DNA of 64,000 nt, taken from Acidobacteriota bacterium (GTDB lineage Bacteria; Acidobacteriota; Terriglobia; Versatilivoradales; Versatilivoraceae). How positions within the stretch are numbered: position 1 is the stretch's first letter; each line of letters starts with the position of its first letter. Made by a program: the position numbers and the translations under genes. Positions 27,899-36,831 of this stretch are shown one piece after another. The notes beneath the pieces are model-generated. The model saw nothing but the letters and a program-made list of their open reading frames with translations. It was not told the origin of the DNA and made no database searches. The stretch covers positions 83,492-147,491 of the forward strand of contig JAJDUG010000005.1 of the NCBI GenBank assembly GCA_022826755.1, given 5' to 3'.

Positions 27899-29608
27899 AT
27901 GGAATTCAACCGACGAACCTTCCTGGAAACGGGAGCCCTGGGCATGGCGGCCTGGGGAGGGTCCATGGCCGATTTTCCCTTGCAGGGGAAGGCTGCCGGC
28001 AGTTCCTCCCAAGGGTCCCCCAAGGACAGGCCACCGGCCTACCCGGTCATCTACAACTGGGACGGAGCTCCTCACGACTATTCCGAGTACCCGCAATCGG
28101 TGGAGCAGTTCGTGGAAAAGGCCTACGCGCCCATGAAGGACACCCAGGTGGGGGCTCACTTCTGGTGCACCGGCGAGCACGAGGCCAAGTGGCCTTCCAA
28201 GACCATCGAAATGGCGGGCGACTCCCAGGGCCGCCTCTACGACACGGTGCGGTCCATGCGGCACAACGAAGGCATCCGGGAGCTGCTGCGCAAGGGCGAG
28301 AATCCCTATGCCGCCCTGGTGAAGCGCGGTCATGAGCTGGGAATGCACGTCTACGCCTCCATCCGCATGAACGACAACCACTTCAACGGCCTGCAGCTCG
28401 AGGACATGGCCGAAGCCAGTATCGAAGGCTTGACTCCCTTGCGCAAGCGGCACCCGGAGTGGTGCCTGGGACCCCGCCAAGCTCCAAAGTGGTTCGCGGC
28501 CTCCTGGAATTTCGCCATCCCCGAGATCCGGGAACTCCGCCTGCAGAGCGTCACCGAGGTCTGCAAACTGGCCGACTGGGACGGAGTCGAGCTGGACTGG
28601 CAGCGGCACGCCTTCCACCTGCCCCTGGATGACGCCCAGCGCCTCAGCTATACCCTGACCGACCTGCAGCGCGCCTTGCGCTCCATGACCCGACGCCTGG
28701 CCCGGGAGAGGGGGCGGCCCTTCTACGTGGCGGTGCGGGTGGCGACCACCATGGAGTCCTGCCGGCGCATCGGCTACGACCTGAAGACCTGGGTCCGGGA
28801 AGATCTCTGCGACATGATGACGGCCGGGGGTGGAGCCCTGACCGACTACGGCGTGGAGGTGGAAGCCTTCCTCGACCTGCTGAAGGGCACTGGAATCCGC
28901 TTTTATCCCGGCTTCGACAGCGGCTTCTGGGGCCCCCACCAGGGACTGAAGCCCCACCGGGAATGGCATGAGGCCATGGTGCGGGCCGCCGCCACCGGCT
29001 ACTGGGAACGCGGGGCCGACGGCATCTACTGCTTCAACTGGCACGCCAACGAGAGGACCCGCCGGCCCCTGCTGACGACCGTGGGATCCCTCGGGACTCT
29101 CAAGAGAACCGACAAGGTCTACGCCGCCCTGCACCGCTACATCGGCGGCTGGCCCTTCAGTGAACCCAAGGAAGGAAACTGGGCCGGCGCCGACCTTCAC
29201 GACCGCCTCTATGGGGAGACCCCGGTGGCGCTCTACCGCACGCTGACGGAGGAAGGCCCCCGCTTCCACGTCAAGGTGTACGACGACCCGGTCCAGGAAG
29301 CTCGCGAAGGGAACCTCGAGACCGCCGAGCTGCAGGTGGAACTGAAACACCGCTCGGTCAAGGACAGGGTTGAAGTCACCCTGGATGGCGCCCCGCTGCC
29401 CGAGCCGCAGGTACGCAACGTGGCCGCGGAAGACCCGGACAACCCTTCCGACGTGGCTGAAGACAGTTGGCTGGTGTGGAAACTGCGCCCGGAACAAGCC
29501 GCCCGGGGCACCCACCTGGTCCAGGTTCGCCTGCTGAAGCGTGATGCACGGATACGACCGCCGCTGGTGGTGCAGAGCGTGGAGATGCACTTGAACTATC
29601 GGGGGTAG
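27899..29608 (+). CDS. Tat-exported GH10-like TIM-barrel protein
   Basis: GAAGGAG sits upstream of the ATG at 27899. The 569-residue product begins MEFNRRTFLETGALGMAAWG, a textbook Tat signal. The barrel has SIRMNDNHFNG and DWDGVELDWQRH, the two blocks conserved in this window's GH10-like set, plus RGADGIYCFNWH for a later strand. The C-terminal sandwich contains RVEVTLDGAPLPEPQ and ends VQSVEMHLNYRG. Substrate unknown. It is convergent with the heptaheme-TPR gene, their stop codons being one base apart. Confidence 0.78.
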   Translation: MEFNRRTFLETGALGMAAWGGSMADFPLQGKAAGSSSQGSPKDRPPAYPVIYNWDGAPHDYSEYPQSVEQFVEKAYAPMKDTQVGAHFWCTGEHEAKWPSKTIEMAGDSQGRLYDTVRSMRHNEGIRELLRKGENPYAALVKRGHELGMHVYASIRMNDNHFNGLQLEDMAEASIEGLTPLRKRHPEWCLGPRQAPKWFAASWNFAIPEIRELRLQSVTEVCKLADWDGVELDWQRHAFHLPLDDAQRLSYTLTDLQRALRSMTRRLARERGRPFYVAVRVATTMESCRRIGYDLKTWVREDLCDMMTAGGGALTDYGVEVEAFLDLLKGTGIRFYPGFDSGFWGPHQGLKPHREWHEAMVRAAATGYWERGADGIYCFNWHANERTRRPLLTTVGSLGTLKRTDKVYAALHRYIGGWPFSEPKEGNWAGADLHDRLYGETPVALYRTLTEEGPRFHVKVYDDPVQEAREGNLETAELQVELKHRSVKDRVEVTLDGAPLPEPQVRNVAAEDPDNPSDVAEDSWLVWKLRPEQAARGTHLVQVRLLKRDARIRPPLVVQSVEMHLNYRG

Positions 29609-29609
29609 C

Positions 29610-31982
29610 TCACTGCTCTTTTCCGCGGATGCGCTCCGCCAGCTCCCCGGCCCGTTCCGGGTCCAATTCCTTGAGGACTTCGACCTGCGCCTCCGCTGAG
29701 GCCTTGTCCCCCGAGCTCAGGTAAACCAGGCCCAGGTAGAACCGGATCTCGGGATTGTTGGGGGAGAGGCTCGCGCTACGGGACAGGGCTTCAATGGCCT
29801 CCCGGGCGCGGCCCCGGCGGGCCTGGGTCAGCCCCAGGTTGACGTAAGCCCTGTCCGAGTCGGGCCGGAGTCGCACGGCCTGGCGGAAGGCCTCCACGGC
29901 AGCCTCCAGTTGGCCCAGTTGACTGTAGGCCATTCCCAGGTTGAATCGGGCTTCTGCGTCCTCCGGCCTCAGGCGGACTGCCTGCCGGAAGAACTGCAGG
30001 GCCTCCCGGGTGCGGCCCTTCCGGGCCAGAGCCACCCCCAGGTTGTAGTGGGCTTCAGCGGAAGCGGGATCCAGGGCGGCGGCCTGGCGAAAGGCCGCCA
30101 GGGCTTCCTCCTGCAGGCCCTGCCGCGCCTGGGCCAGACCCAGGTTCAGATGGCCCTGGGCACTGTCCGGGTCGACCCGGATAGCCTGTTGAAAATGGCC
30201 TGCCGCCTCGGCCGACGGTCCCCGCTCCAGAGTTTCCTTTCCCAGACCGAGGTGGGCCTCTGCCAGCAGCGGATCGAAGCGCAAGGCTCGCCGGAACGAT
30301 TCCACGGCAGGACGGCCCTGCTGCCGGTTGACCAGTCCCAGGCCCAGATGGGCCTTGGCATAGTTTGGGTCGAGGGCCAGAGTGCTCCGATATTGTTCGA
30401 CAGCGGCCGCGAGCTGGCCCTGCCGCCGCATCACCTCGGCCAGGTTGAAACGGGCGATGGGGCTGTCGGGATCGATGTCCAAGGCCCGACCCAGGCTGGC
30501 CCGAGCGGCGTCGTAGGCCCCGGTCCTGGCCTGGGCCATGGCCAACTTGACGTAAGGCTCGGCGAAGTCGGCACTCTTTTTTCCCAGGGCCGCCGAGAGC
30601 CGGGTCAGGCCTTGCCGCAAACTCCCCCGGGTCTGCACCTCGGCCATCCCCACATAGAGATCCCGTTCCCAACCGGACAACGACTGGGGAAAGTACAACA
30701 GCGGCTGCTCCTCCCGGGGAGCATGGTCCTCCTTGAAGGGAGCCAACAAATCCCGGTCCGGAGGCCCCCTCTGGATCAAGTGATCGGTCATGACCGCGTG
30801 CACCACGTCCTGGGCCCGCCGCTTGGGCATGTGGCAAGCGGTGCAGTCGCCGGGAGGCGTCTCTCCATGGACGGCGATCGAGGGGCGGTTGTGGCAACTC
30901 AGGCAGCGTTCCCGGTAATGGCTGGCGGCCTCCTTCCCTCGCAGCTTGCGGTGGGGGTCATGGCAGGTAGTGCAGGTCAGGGCGCCCCGGCTCAGGCGGA
31001 AGCAGGCCGACTGCCGCATCCGGTAGCCGGCGCTGTCGATCTCGAAGCGATCGAGCGGATCCTTGGCGTCGGGCTCACCAAGATCGAAGTGGACGATGTA
31101 ATCCGCCAGGGACTCTCCCGGCTGAAAGGAATAGACCGGCCGGCCCGACCGCCGGAACCGCGGCGCCGCCGCCGCCGCTTCCAGGTGACACTGAAGACAG
31201 ACCTCCAGTTGCCGTTCGGCGCTCAGCCTGGCCGGATTGACAATGGATTGTCGGATCTGTTCGGCAGCAGCCTCTCCCGTCGACGCCAGCTTCACGTGAT
31301 CGGCGCCCGGGCCGTGGCACCGGTGGCAACCGATGCCTGAGGGCAGCTCGCTCCTGAAAACGTTCCGTTGGCCGTAGCGGTCCGAAGATTCCGGGAGCAG
31401 CGGATAGCCGTTGTGACAAAACAGGCAGGAGTGGGTAACCTGCCGGCCGAAGTCTTCGTGGTCCGGGTGGTCGTAGCCGGGGCTCATCCCCCAGCGCTGA
31501 ATCAGCGGATACCAGGTCACCGGCAACTGGCGCAGCACACCCCCCTCATCCAGGTTCAGATAGCTGCGGGCATGCTCGCCCGATCCGATGATGTGGGTCA
31601 CCTCCCGTTCCAGGACGTTCTTCTCCTTTCCACCCGCGTCCAGTTGGTAGCGCCTCTGGTAGAAGCGCCCCTCCCGCTGAATCATCCGGTAATGCCGATT
31701 GGAGGGGACGTGGTGGAAGTGGTTCTCCCGGGTATAGTCCTCGATCACGTTGTCCGGGGAGGGCCGGTAGAAGGAGCGGGCCATGGCCACTTCGCCGTAG
31801 CTCCGGTAGATCTCGGCATGGCAGGACTGGCAGACCTGAGAGTCTAGAGAGGAGTGAGTGGGGGCTTGGCTGGATCGGGTGTGACTGGCCTGCGGCCAAA
31901 GCGAGGCCAGGCAAACCAAGCCTAGCCCCACCCAACCCATGCGACGGGAGATTTCCGGAACCGTCATTTCCAGGAAGGACAC
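29610..31982 (-). CDS. Heptaheme c-type cytochrome fused to TPR repeats, paralogue 1
   Basis: The 790-residue product has a signal segment (residues 15-32) and seven CxxCH sites: CQSCH 51-55, CLFCH 186-190, CHRCH 219-223, CLQCH 262-266, CTTCH 337-341, CLSCH 360-364 and CTACH 380-384. The N-terminal part resembles cytochrome c554-like domains, with conserved VTHIIGSGEHARSYLNL. From about residue 460 to 775 it consists of roughly nine TPR units (for example AEAHYNLGVALARKGRTREA). The start is uncertain: GTG 31982, ATG 31967 and ATG 31940 are all in frame. Probably co-transcribed with the TPR gene at 33168, whose stop is 67 bases upstream. Paralogues lie at 38226 and 41124. Confidence 0.85.
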   Translation of the reverse strand: MSFLEMTVPEISRRMGWVGLGLVCLASLWPQASHTRSSQAPTHSSLDSQVCQSCHAEIYRSYGEVAMARSFYRPSPDNVIEDYTRENHFHHVPSNRHYRMIQREGRFYQRRYQLDAGGKEKNVLEREVTHIIGSGEHARSYLNLDEGGVLRQLPVTWYPLIQRWGMSPGYDHPDHEDFGRQVTHSCLFCHNGYPLLPESSDRYGQRNVFRSELPSGIGCHRCHGPGADHVKLASTGEAAAEQIRQSIVNPARLSAERQLEVCLQCHLEAAAAAPRFRRSGRPVYSFQPGESLADYIVHFDLGEPDAKDPLDRFEIDSAGYRMRQSACFRLSRGALTCTTCHDPHRKLRGKEAASHYRERCLSCHNRPSIAVHGETPPGDCTACHMPKRRAQDVVHAVMTDHLIQRGPPDRDLLAPFKEDHAPREEQPLLYFPQSLSGWERDLYVGMAEVQTRGSLRQGLTRLSAALGKKSADFAEPYVKLAMAQARTGAYDAARASLGRALDIDPDSPIARFNLAEVMRRQGQLAAAVEQYRSTLALDPNYAKAHLGLGLVNRQQGRPAVESFRRALRFDPLLAEAHLGLGKETLERGPSAEAAGHFQQAIRVDPDSAQGHLNLGLAQARQGLQEEALAAFRQAAALDPASAEAHYNLGVALARKGRTREALQFFRQAVRLRPEDAEARFNLGMAYSQLGQLEAAVEAFRQAVRLRPDSDRAYVNLGLTQARRGRAREAIEALSRSASLSPNNPEIRFYLGLVYLSSGDKASAEAQVEVLKELDPERAGELAERIRGKEQ

Positions 31983-32049
31983 TTGGGACCACCCCGGGCG
32001 AGCGCAATCAGCCTCGGCAGAGGCAGGCGGGAAGGGCTGCCCGGCCTAT

Positions 32050-33168
32050 CTACTTGTCCTTCTTGGCGTCGAAGGTGGTCTTCACTTGAGCCGCCAGAGC
32101 CTGGATCATGCTGTTGGCTTCGGCGGCATAGGGACCCGAAGGTTCCAACTCCACGTACTTCTTGAAAGCCTCCAGGGTTCCCGGAGGCGGAATGGACCTT
32201 CCCTGCTCGTCCACCGTGGCCATTCCCAGCAGGCAGACCCCCAGTTGGTACTGGGAATTGGCGTGGTCGGGATTGGCCTCGATTGCCTTCCGAAAGGCGG
32301 TGATGGCTCCCTGGTTTCGCCCGCTGTTCACCAGGGTGGCCCCCAGGTTGAAATAGGCCAGGTCCGCGCCGCCGGGATTCAGTTCCAGGGCCTGGTTGAT
32401 GGCCGCCAGGGCTTGATCGGTCTGGTCCATCAGGCCGTACAGCAGACCCAGATTCATCTGATACTTGGCTCCCACCTTGGAGTCGGGGTTCTGAGCCAGA
32501 ACGGTCAGGGCCTGCCGGTAGCTTTCAATGGCGTCGTCGTATTTCCGCAGGGCCCGGTTCGTCTCTCCCATCTCGGCGAAAATAATGTGTTGCCGCGGAT
32601 CCATTTCGGCCGCCCGCACATAAGCTTGCAGGGCCTGCCGGTAGCGCCTGGCATGGAAATGTTCCCGGCCCTTCTTGAACTCGTCGTTCATGTGGCCGAA
32701 CTTGCGCTCCTCTTCCTTGGCGCGGTCGGCGGCGACTTCGGAGGCCGAGCGCTTGGCCAGGGCCTCCTGACGCTTCTTTTTCAACTTGGCGATCGCCTGG
32801 AGATCGAAGTCCACCTTGACCGGCTCGGCGTCATAGGCAAAGGTGTCGCCGGGCCGCTTGGTTCGGTATATCCTCACTCTGGGCACGGCGTGCATCTCCG
32901 TGCCGTTCACGTGCACACTCACACGGTAGTAACCCAGAGGGATGGCGCCGTGAAAGTAGCGCCCTTTCTTGTTGGTCTTGACCGTAAACTTGCGCACCAC
33001 CTGGGTGTCATCGATGTGAATCACGGCGCCCTTCAGGGGCTTGCCGTCCACCCCCTTGACCTGCCCCATCACCTGCGCCCTCTGAGCCTCGCAAACCTCT
33101 GGGACGAAAAGGCCGAAGAGCGCCACCGCCAGTAGCGGCAACCCTGAAGACTTGACCAGTCGTGACAT
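32050..33168 (-). CDS. Exported TPR protein with N-terminal carboxypeptidase-regulatory-like domain
   Basis: AGGAGG lies just before the ATG at 33168; the longer frame to 33306 lacks a site. The 372-residue product has a signal peptide ending CEAQ near residue 27, then a transthyretin-like beta-sandwich (VMGQVKGVDGKPLKGAVIHI ... GRYFHGAIPLGYYRVSVHV). A Lys/Glu-rich coiled-coil linker follows (KLKKKRQEALAKRSASE), then about five TPRs (for example GGADLAYFNLGATLVNSGRN). It likely serves as a protein-protein scaffold in the periplasm and precedes the heptaheme-TPR gene on the same strand. Confidence 0.8.
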   Translation of the reverse strand: MSRLVKSSGLPLLAVALFGLFVPEVCEAQRAQVMGQVKGVDGKPLKGAVIHIDDTQVVRKFTVKTNKKGRYFHGAIPLGYYRVSVHVNGTEMHAVPRVRIYRTKRPGDTFAYDAEPVKVDFDLQAIAKLKKKRQEALAKRSASEVAADRAKEEERKFGHMNDEFKKGREHFHARRYRQALQAYVRAAEMDPRQHIIFAEMGETNRALRKYDDAIESYRQALTVLAQNPDSKVGAKYQMNLGLLYGLMDQTDQALAAINQALELNPGGADLAYFNLGATLVNSGRNQGAITAFRKAIEANPDHANSQYQLGVCLLGMATVDEQGRSIPPPGTLEAFKKYVELEPSGPYAAEANSMIQALAAQVKTTFDAKKDK

Positions 33169-33456
33169 GCAACCTCCTGTTCCCGGCATGCCCGCGGCAC
33201 CCGGAGATCTTGACGGCGCTATCGGGGTCAGCGGCAGCGACGCCAATGAGCATTTACCCAGTGACGGCTCCGCTCTTGACCTGGGACTCCCGAATCCTGC
33301 TGCCACCCTGCCTCAGGAATCCCACTCTGAAAGGAAAGTCCCTCCGACCGCTGCCATTTCCGCTGAAATTTTCGCTCTCCGATCATAGCATCATGCGCAG
33401 CTTTAGGGAATATCGGATGTCGGCGCATGGCTGGTTGGCGCGTCGGGTCAGCCTTT

Positions 33457-33879
33457 TCACTGACGCAATCCACCTCCGGTCCGGAATAGCTCCAGGAATG
33501 CTCTCGGCGATTCCACCCGCGCCCCTTGACGGTTCTGCACAGGGTAGTGCTTGAGATTCCCGGTCACCAGGAATTGGGCATTCCCGGACAGGGCAACCTC
33601 CAAGAAGACTTCGTCCTCTGGGTCCGGCAGCCGTTCGACCAGAGGAAGGGCTGTCACCAGATCCCCGTCGGCTTGCAATTGATCCAGCAGGGAGTCTACC
33701 TGGATTTCAGTGAAGGGAAATGCGGGCCGCAGGAGCACCTGCCGATACTCCACCAGGATTCGGGCGTCGTAACAGATCCTGACGGCGCCGGCCGTGATCA
33801 ACCGCACGATGCTGCCGGGAGGACCAGAGGGAGTTAACAGACCGGACAAGAGGACATTGGTGTCCAGCACAATCCTCAT
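33457..33879 (-). CDS. PIN-domain toxin of a type II toxin-antitoxin pair
   Basis: The 140-residue product starts MRIVLDTNVLLSGLL, the first PIN strand with its metal-binding Asp6, then has a central Glu in ILVEYRQVLL and acidic residues in LPDPEDEVFLEVAL. A final conserved segment reads FLVTGNLKHYP. PIN toxins of this class cleave RNA with Mg2+ or Mn2+. The start codon overlaps the antitoxin stop by four bases (ATGA at 33879-33876 on the minus strand), the usual arrangement for these pairs. Confidence 0.88.
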   Translation of the reverse strand: MRIVLDTNVLLSGLLTPSGPPGSIVRLITAGAVRICYDARILVEYRQVLLRPAFPFTEIQVDSLLDQLQADGDLVTALPLVERLPDPEDEVFLEVALSGNAQFLVTGNLKHYPVQNRQGARVESPRAFLELFRTGGGLRQ

Positions 33880-34163
33880 CGACTCCGCTGCCTGCGGGTG
33901 GCATCGATTTCGGCATTGATGTCTTGCAGCGACAGTCGATCAGTGCCGGCTCTGACCGACGCTTGCTGCATGGCTGTCGCAGCAACCTGGGCGCGAGCCC
34001 GGCGCAGAGCGCTCAGCGATTCTTCCAGGTTCTCGTCCGACATCGCCGAAAGAAGCGCGACAGGCTTGCCGTTGGAGGTCACGATCAAGTCCTTCTCGTT
34101 GGCAAGCATCTTCCATACAGCAGCCGATTGCCCACGCAATTCCCGGACGCTCACAAATCGCAT
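33876..34163 (-). CDS. Phd/YefM-type antitoxin
   Basis: GAGGAG precedes the ATG at 34163; the frame extends to 34295 but without a start context. The 95-residue product has the Phd/YefM N-terminal DNA-binding fold: MRFVSVRELRGQSAAVWKML, then DLIVTSNGKPVALLS. A helical C-terminal tail (residues 45-95) would wrap the toxin. It neutralises the downstream PIN protein and probably represses its own promoter. Confidence 0.87.
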   Translation of the reverse strand: MRFVSVRELRGQSAAVWKMLANEKDLIVTSNGKPVALLSAMSDENLEESLSALRRARAQVAATAMQQASVRAGTDRLSLQDINAEIDATRRQRSR

Positions 34164-34187
34164 TCGACTCCTCTGCCCTATAAGTGC

Positions 34188-34211
34188 ATACAAATGAGTA
34201 CACGATTGTAT
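34188..34211. promoter_or_regulatory. Candidate operator of the toxin-antitoxin pair
   Basis: ATACAA (34188-34193) and TTGTAT (34206-34211) form an inverted repeat with a 12-base gap, 25-48 bases upstream of the antitoxin start codon in an AT-rich stretch. Phd/YefM antitoxins bind such palindromes to repress their own promoter. The promoter boxes themselves are not clear enough to call. Confidence 0.45.
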
Positions 34212-34329
34212 CACAAAAGTCCAGTAAAGCTGCGCCACTACATCGCCCGACGACAGCCCCGCTTTCGGCCCAACAGTGGTCGGACACGGCACCACCGGCG
34301 AAGCCCGACCAGTTTGACGGAGAGCCTGC

Positions 34330-36723
34330 TTACTGCAGAACCGTCACCGTGGTCCGGGCGCCCACCGACTGGCCGCTGGCTCCCGGCGCCCGGGTCATCA
34401 GCGTCAACTTGTATTGGCCGGGCTCCACGTTCTTGAAAGACAGGTTGAAGGCCACGTTCACGGCGCCTTCTTCCAAGGGTTCAACTTGACCTTCACTCAA
34501 GGTGATCAGCGGAAACCGGCTGACCTTGCCCCAGCGGTCGGTCAGTTGAATTTTGGCCGTCATCCCCTGGCTCTCCCCGGGATACATCAGGTTGTAGAGG
34601 GTATAGAAGAAAGTGACGGGGTATTGGCGGTCGATTTGGTCGTCTAGCGGAGGATGAATCTGGATGTCCCCAAAGATCATGGCCTCCCCACCCTCCAGCA
34701 GACTGGCTTGCAGCTCGGCGCTCAGATCGGCCAACGGCGTGAGCTGCTGGGTCAGCACCAGTTGGCTGCTCTCCAGGCCGCCCGCGGGCAGGGATGGATC
34801 GGGGTCTTCCTCCGCCGGGGCCGGTTCCATGGATTCCGAGCGCACGAACTCCTCGGGAAGGGTGGTTGCGGCTGCTTCCGCAACCCCGGAGTCGGCCGGG
34901 GATGGCAGACCTGCCGCGGCGCTCTCGGGTATGGGCAGGGTGACTGTCTCGTCGAGGGACCCCATCCGGGTCCGGTGGCTTTCTCTGACCACCGCCTTGA
35001 CATTGTATTCGCCCGCAGGAACCTCCCACTCCGTCCGGGTGGTGAAGCCGCGCTGGAGCATGGAGCGGTAGCTGGATTCGCCCAGATTCAGCTCGATGGT
35101 CTTTTGCGACCCTTCCACCCGCTGGCCGTCCCGGTCGTAGACCATCAGCACCAGGTGGAGTAGGTTCTGGCGCCGTTCTCCCTCCTGCCGAAAGGGCATC
35201 CCCGCGATACTGACGTTGGTGAAGACGTTCAGGCGGTGGCGATCGTCCCGGATCGGGGAGGAGCGATAGGCCAGTCGGAGCGGAATCTGGTCGAAATTTC
35301 CCGGAGCGGTCAGGGCCAGTTGAATGTCTTCGTTCTTGCGATCCTCCAGGGAGAGTGTTTTCCGGGGCGCAAAGTATCCCCGGCGGTAGCTGAGCTCCAC
35401 GGTGGGCCGGTCCACTTCCACCCGGATCTTGTGGTATTTTCCGTCGGCCTTCTGATCGGGGGAAGCGTAAGAGAGCACATAGTAATAGGACTGGGTATGG
35501 CTGATTTGGCTGAGGCCCGACACCAGGTCGTTGTTGTCGGTGAACAGGACGCCCCCGGTTTCCTCGGTCAGTTTCTCCAGGGGGCGGCGCTGATGGGTCT
35601 GGTCGCGGTAAAGATGGGAGAATTCCCTGCCCATGGTCAAGCCTGCGTTGAAGTCCTCGTGGCTGATGGGCTCGCCGGTCAGGTTTCTGACCTGGTCGTT
35701 GTTGGCGGCCTCGAAGCCGACGGTGTGGAGTCCGCGAATGTCCACCACGTTGACGGCCACCCGGGAGCGCAGGGCGCGGCCCACGACCCGGTCCAGCCTC
35801 CAGCGCATGGAACGCGTCGGGACGAATCCGTCGGAAAACAGAACCAGGGATTTACTGGCCCTGAAATGCTGCAGGGTCTGGACATGGTGGCGCAGTGAGG
35901 CCACCAGCCTCTGAATGGCCCCCTGGGCTCCCGAGTACTGGTGAAAGGCTTCGGCGCGAACGTGCTGTTCGATGTCGCCCGGGTCCAGATCCCTCACTTC
36001 AGCGCACCTGCTGGCCTCCCTGAAGGCCCGGGTGAAATCGATTCCCCGGTGCCCGTCCACGATCCGGATCACCTGCACGTCGGTCATGACCGGGCAGCGG
36101 CTGCGGTAGGGGCGGGACAGGTAGAATTTCCCGACGTGGAGGGCCTCGATCCGCTCCCGAAGCAGCTTGCGGTCGCTGGTGAAGGGCATTCGGACGCGTC
36201 CCGAAGCTGAAAAGACGCCCACCTGGTCCTCAGGCCCCATCTCCTCGGCAATGAATTTCTGCAACGCGGATACGACCCAGAAAAAATACCTGGGGGAACG
36301 GGCCGTCAGGTCGTCGATGAAGTAGCTGATCAGCCGGGTGCGGTCGCCTGGCTCTTCGGCTGCAACCTGTGCACCAGGGGTGGGCCGCTCCGTTCCACCC
36401 CCGGCTGCATCCGTCCCGGCCTCCAGTTGGCTGGATTCCACCTCAAAGCTTTGAATCCGTTGGCGCTTGCCGTCCTCAAAGAGCTTGAAGTCCTTGACGG
36501 TCAGGTCCTTGACGGGCCTGCCGGCCTTGTCGGTGACGGTGACGTTCACCAGCACCACGTTCACCGGGACCCTGAAGGTGAAGCCCGAAGATGACTTGTC
36601 GGATTGGGGCTCCTGTTCGTCAGAAGCAGCCGGCACTGGAGTCGGTGCCCACAAGACAACTGTCAGCCCGATGGCCGGCAACCAGGCGCAGAACCGAAGC
36701 CAGGTCCGAAGATGCATCGTCAT
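34330..36723 (-). CDS. VWFA-related exported protein (acidobacterial type)
   Basis: The 797-residue product has a signal peptide (WLRFCAWLPAIGLTVVLW) and the characteristic N-terminal block VLVNVTVTDKAGRPVKDLTV-KDFKLFEDGKRQRIQSFE of the VWFA-related proteins abundant in Acidobacteriota. A von Willebrand A-like domain follows (about 130-400: SYFIDDLTARSPRYF, SKSLVLFSDGFVPT). The usual Asp-x-Ser-x-Ser metal site is not present; the position reads Asp-Asp-Leu-Thr. The C-terminal half is beta-rich. Function of the family is unknown. It is divergent from the DUF3179 gene across 108 bases. Confidence 0.85.
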   Translation of the reverse strand: MTMHLRTWLRFCAWLPAIGLTVVLWAPTPVPAASDEQEPQSDKSSSGFTFRVPVNVVLVNVTVTDKAGRPVKDLTVKDFKLFEDGKRQRIQSFEVESSQLEAGTDAAGGGTERPTPGAQVAAEEPGDRTRLISYFIDDLTARSPRYFFWVVSALQKFIAEEMGPEDQVGVFSASGRVRMPFTSDRKLLRERIEALHVGKFYLSRPYRSRCPVMTDVQVIRIVDGHRGIDFTRAFREASRCAEVRDLDPGDIEQHVRAEAFHQYSGAQGAIQRLVASLRHHVQTLQHFRASKSLVLFSDGFVPTRSMRWRLDRVVGRALRSRVAVNVVDIRGLHTVGFEAANNDQVRNLTGEPISHEDFNAGLTMGREFSHLYRDQTHQRRPLEKLTEETGGVLFTDNNDLVSGLSQISHTQSYYYVLSYASPDQKADGKYHKIRVEVDRPTVELSYRRGYFAPRKTLSLEDRKNEDIQLALTAPGNFDQIPLRLAYRSSPIRDDRHRLNVFTNVSIAGMPFRQEGERRQNLLHLVLMVYDRDGQRVEGSQKTIELNLGESSYRSMLQRGFTTRTEWEVPAGEYNVKAVVRESHRTRMGSLDETVTLPIPESAAAGLPSPADSGVAEAAATTLPEEFVRSESMEPAPAEEDPDPSLPAGGLESSQLVLTQQLTPLADLSAELQASLLEGGEAMIFGDIQIHPPLDDQIDRQYPVTFFYTLYNLMYPGESQGMTAKIQLTDRWGKVSRFPLITLSEGQVEPLEEGAVNVAFNLSFKNVEPGQYKLTLMTRAPGASGQSVGARTTVTVLQ

Positions 36724-36744
36724 TCAACCCTTGACTGAAGAATA

Positions 36745-36759
36745 GGAAAGTGACTTTCC
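36745..36759. promoter_or_regulatory. Perfect palindrome GGAAAGT-G-ACTTTCC in a divergent gap
   Basis: Seven-base arms are separated by one base, located between the divergent VWFA-related and DUF3179 genes. The position suits a shared operator; no clear promoter boxes were identified beside it, so this is only a candidate. Confidence 0.35.
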
Positions 36760-36831
36760 ATTTTACATCAGGGGCTGGTTTTAATCCTTGAAATGTGCAA
36801 TATGAGAATATCCCATCGCTCTGGAGCAAGC

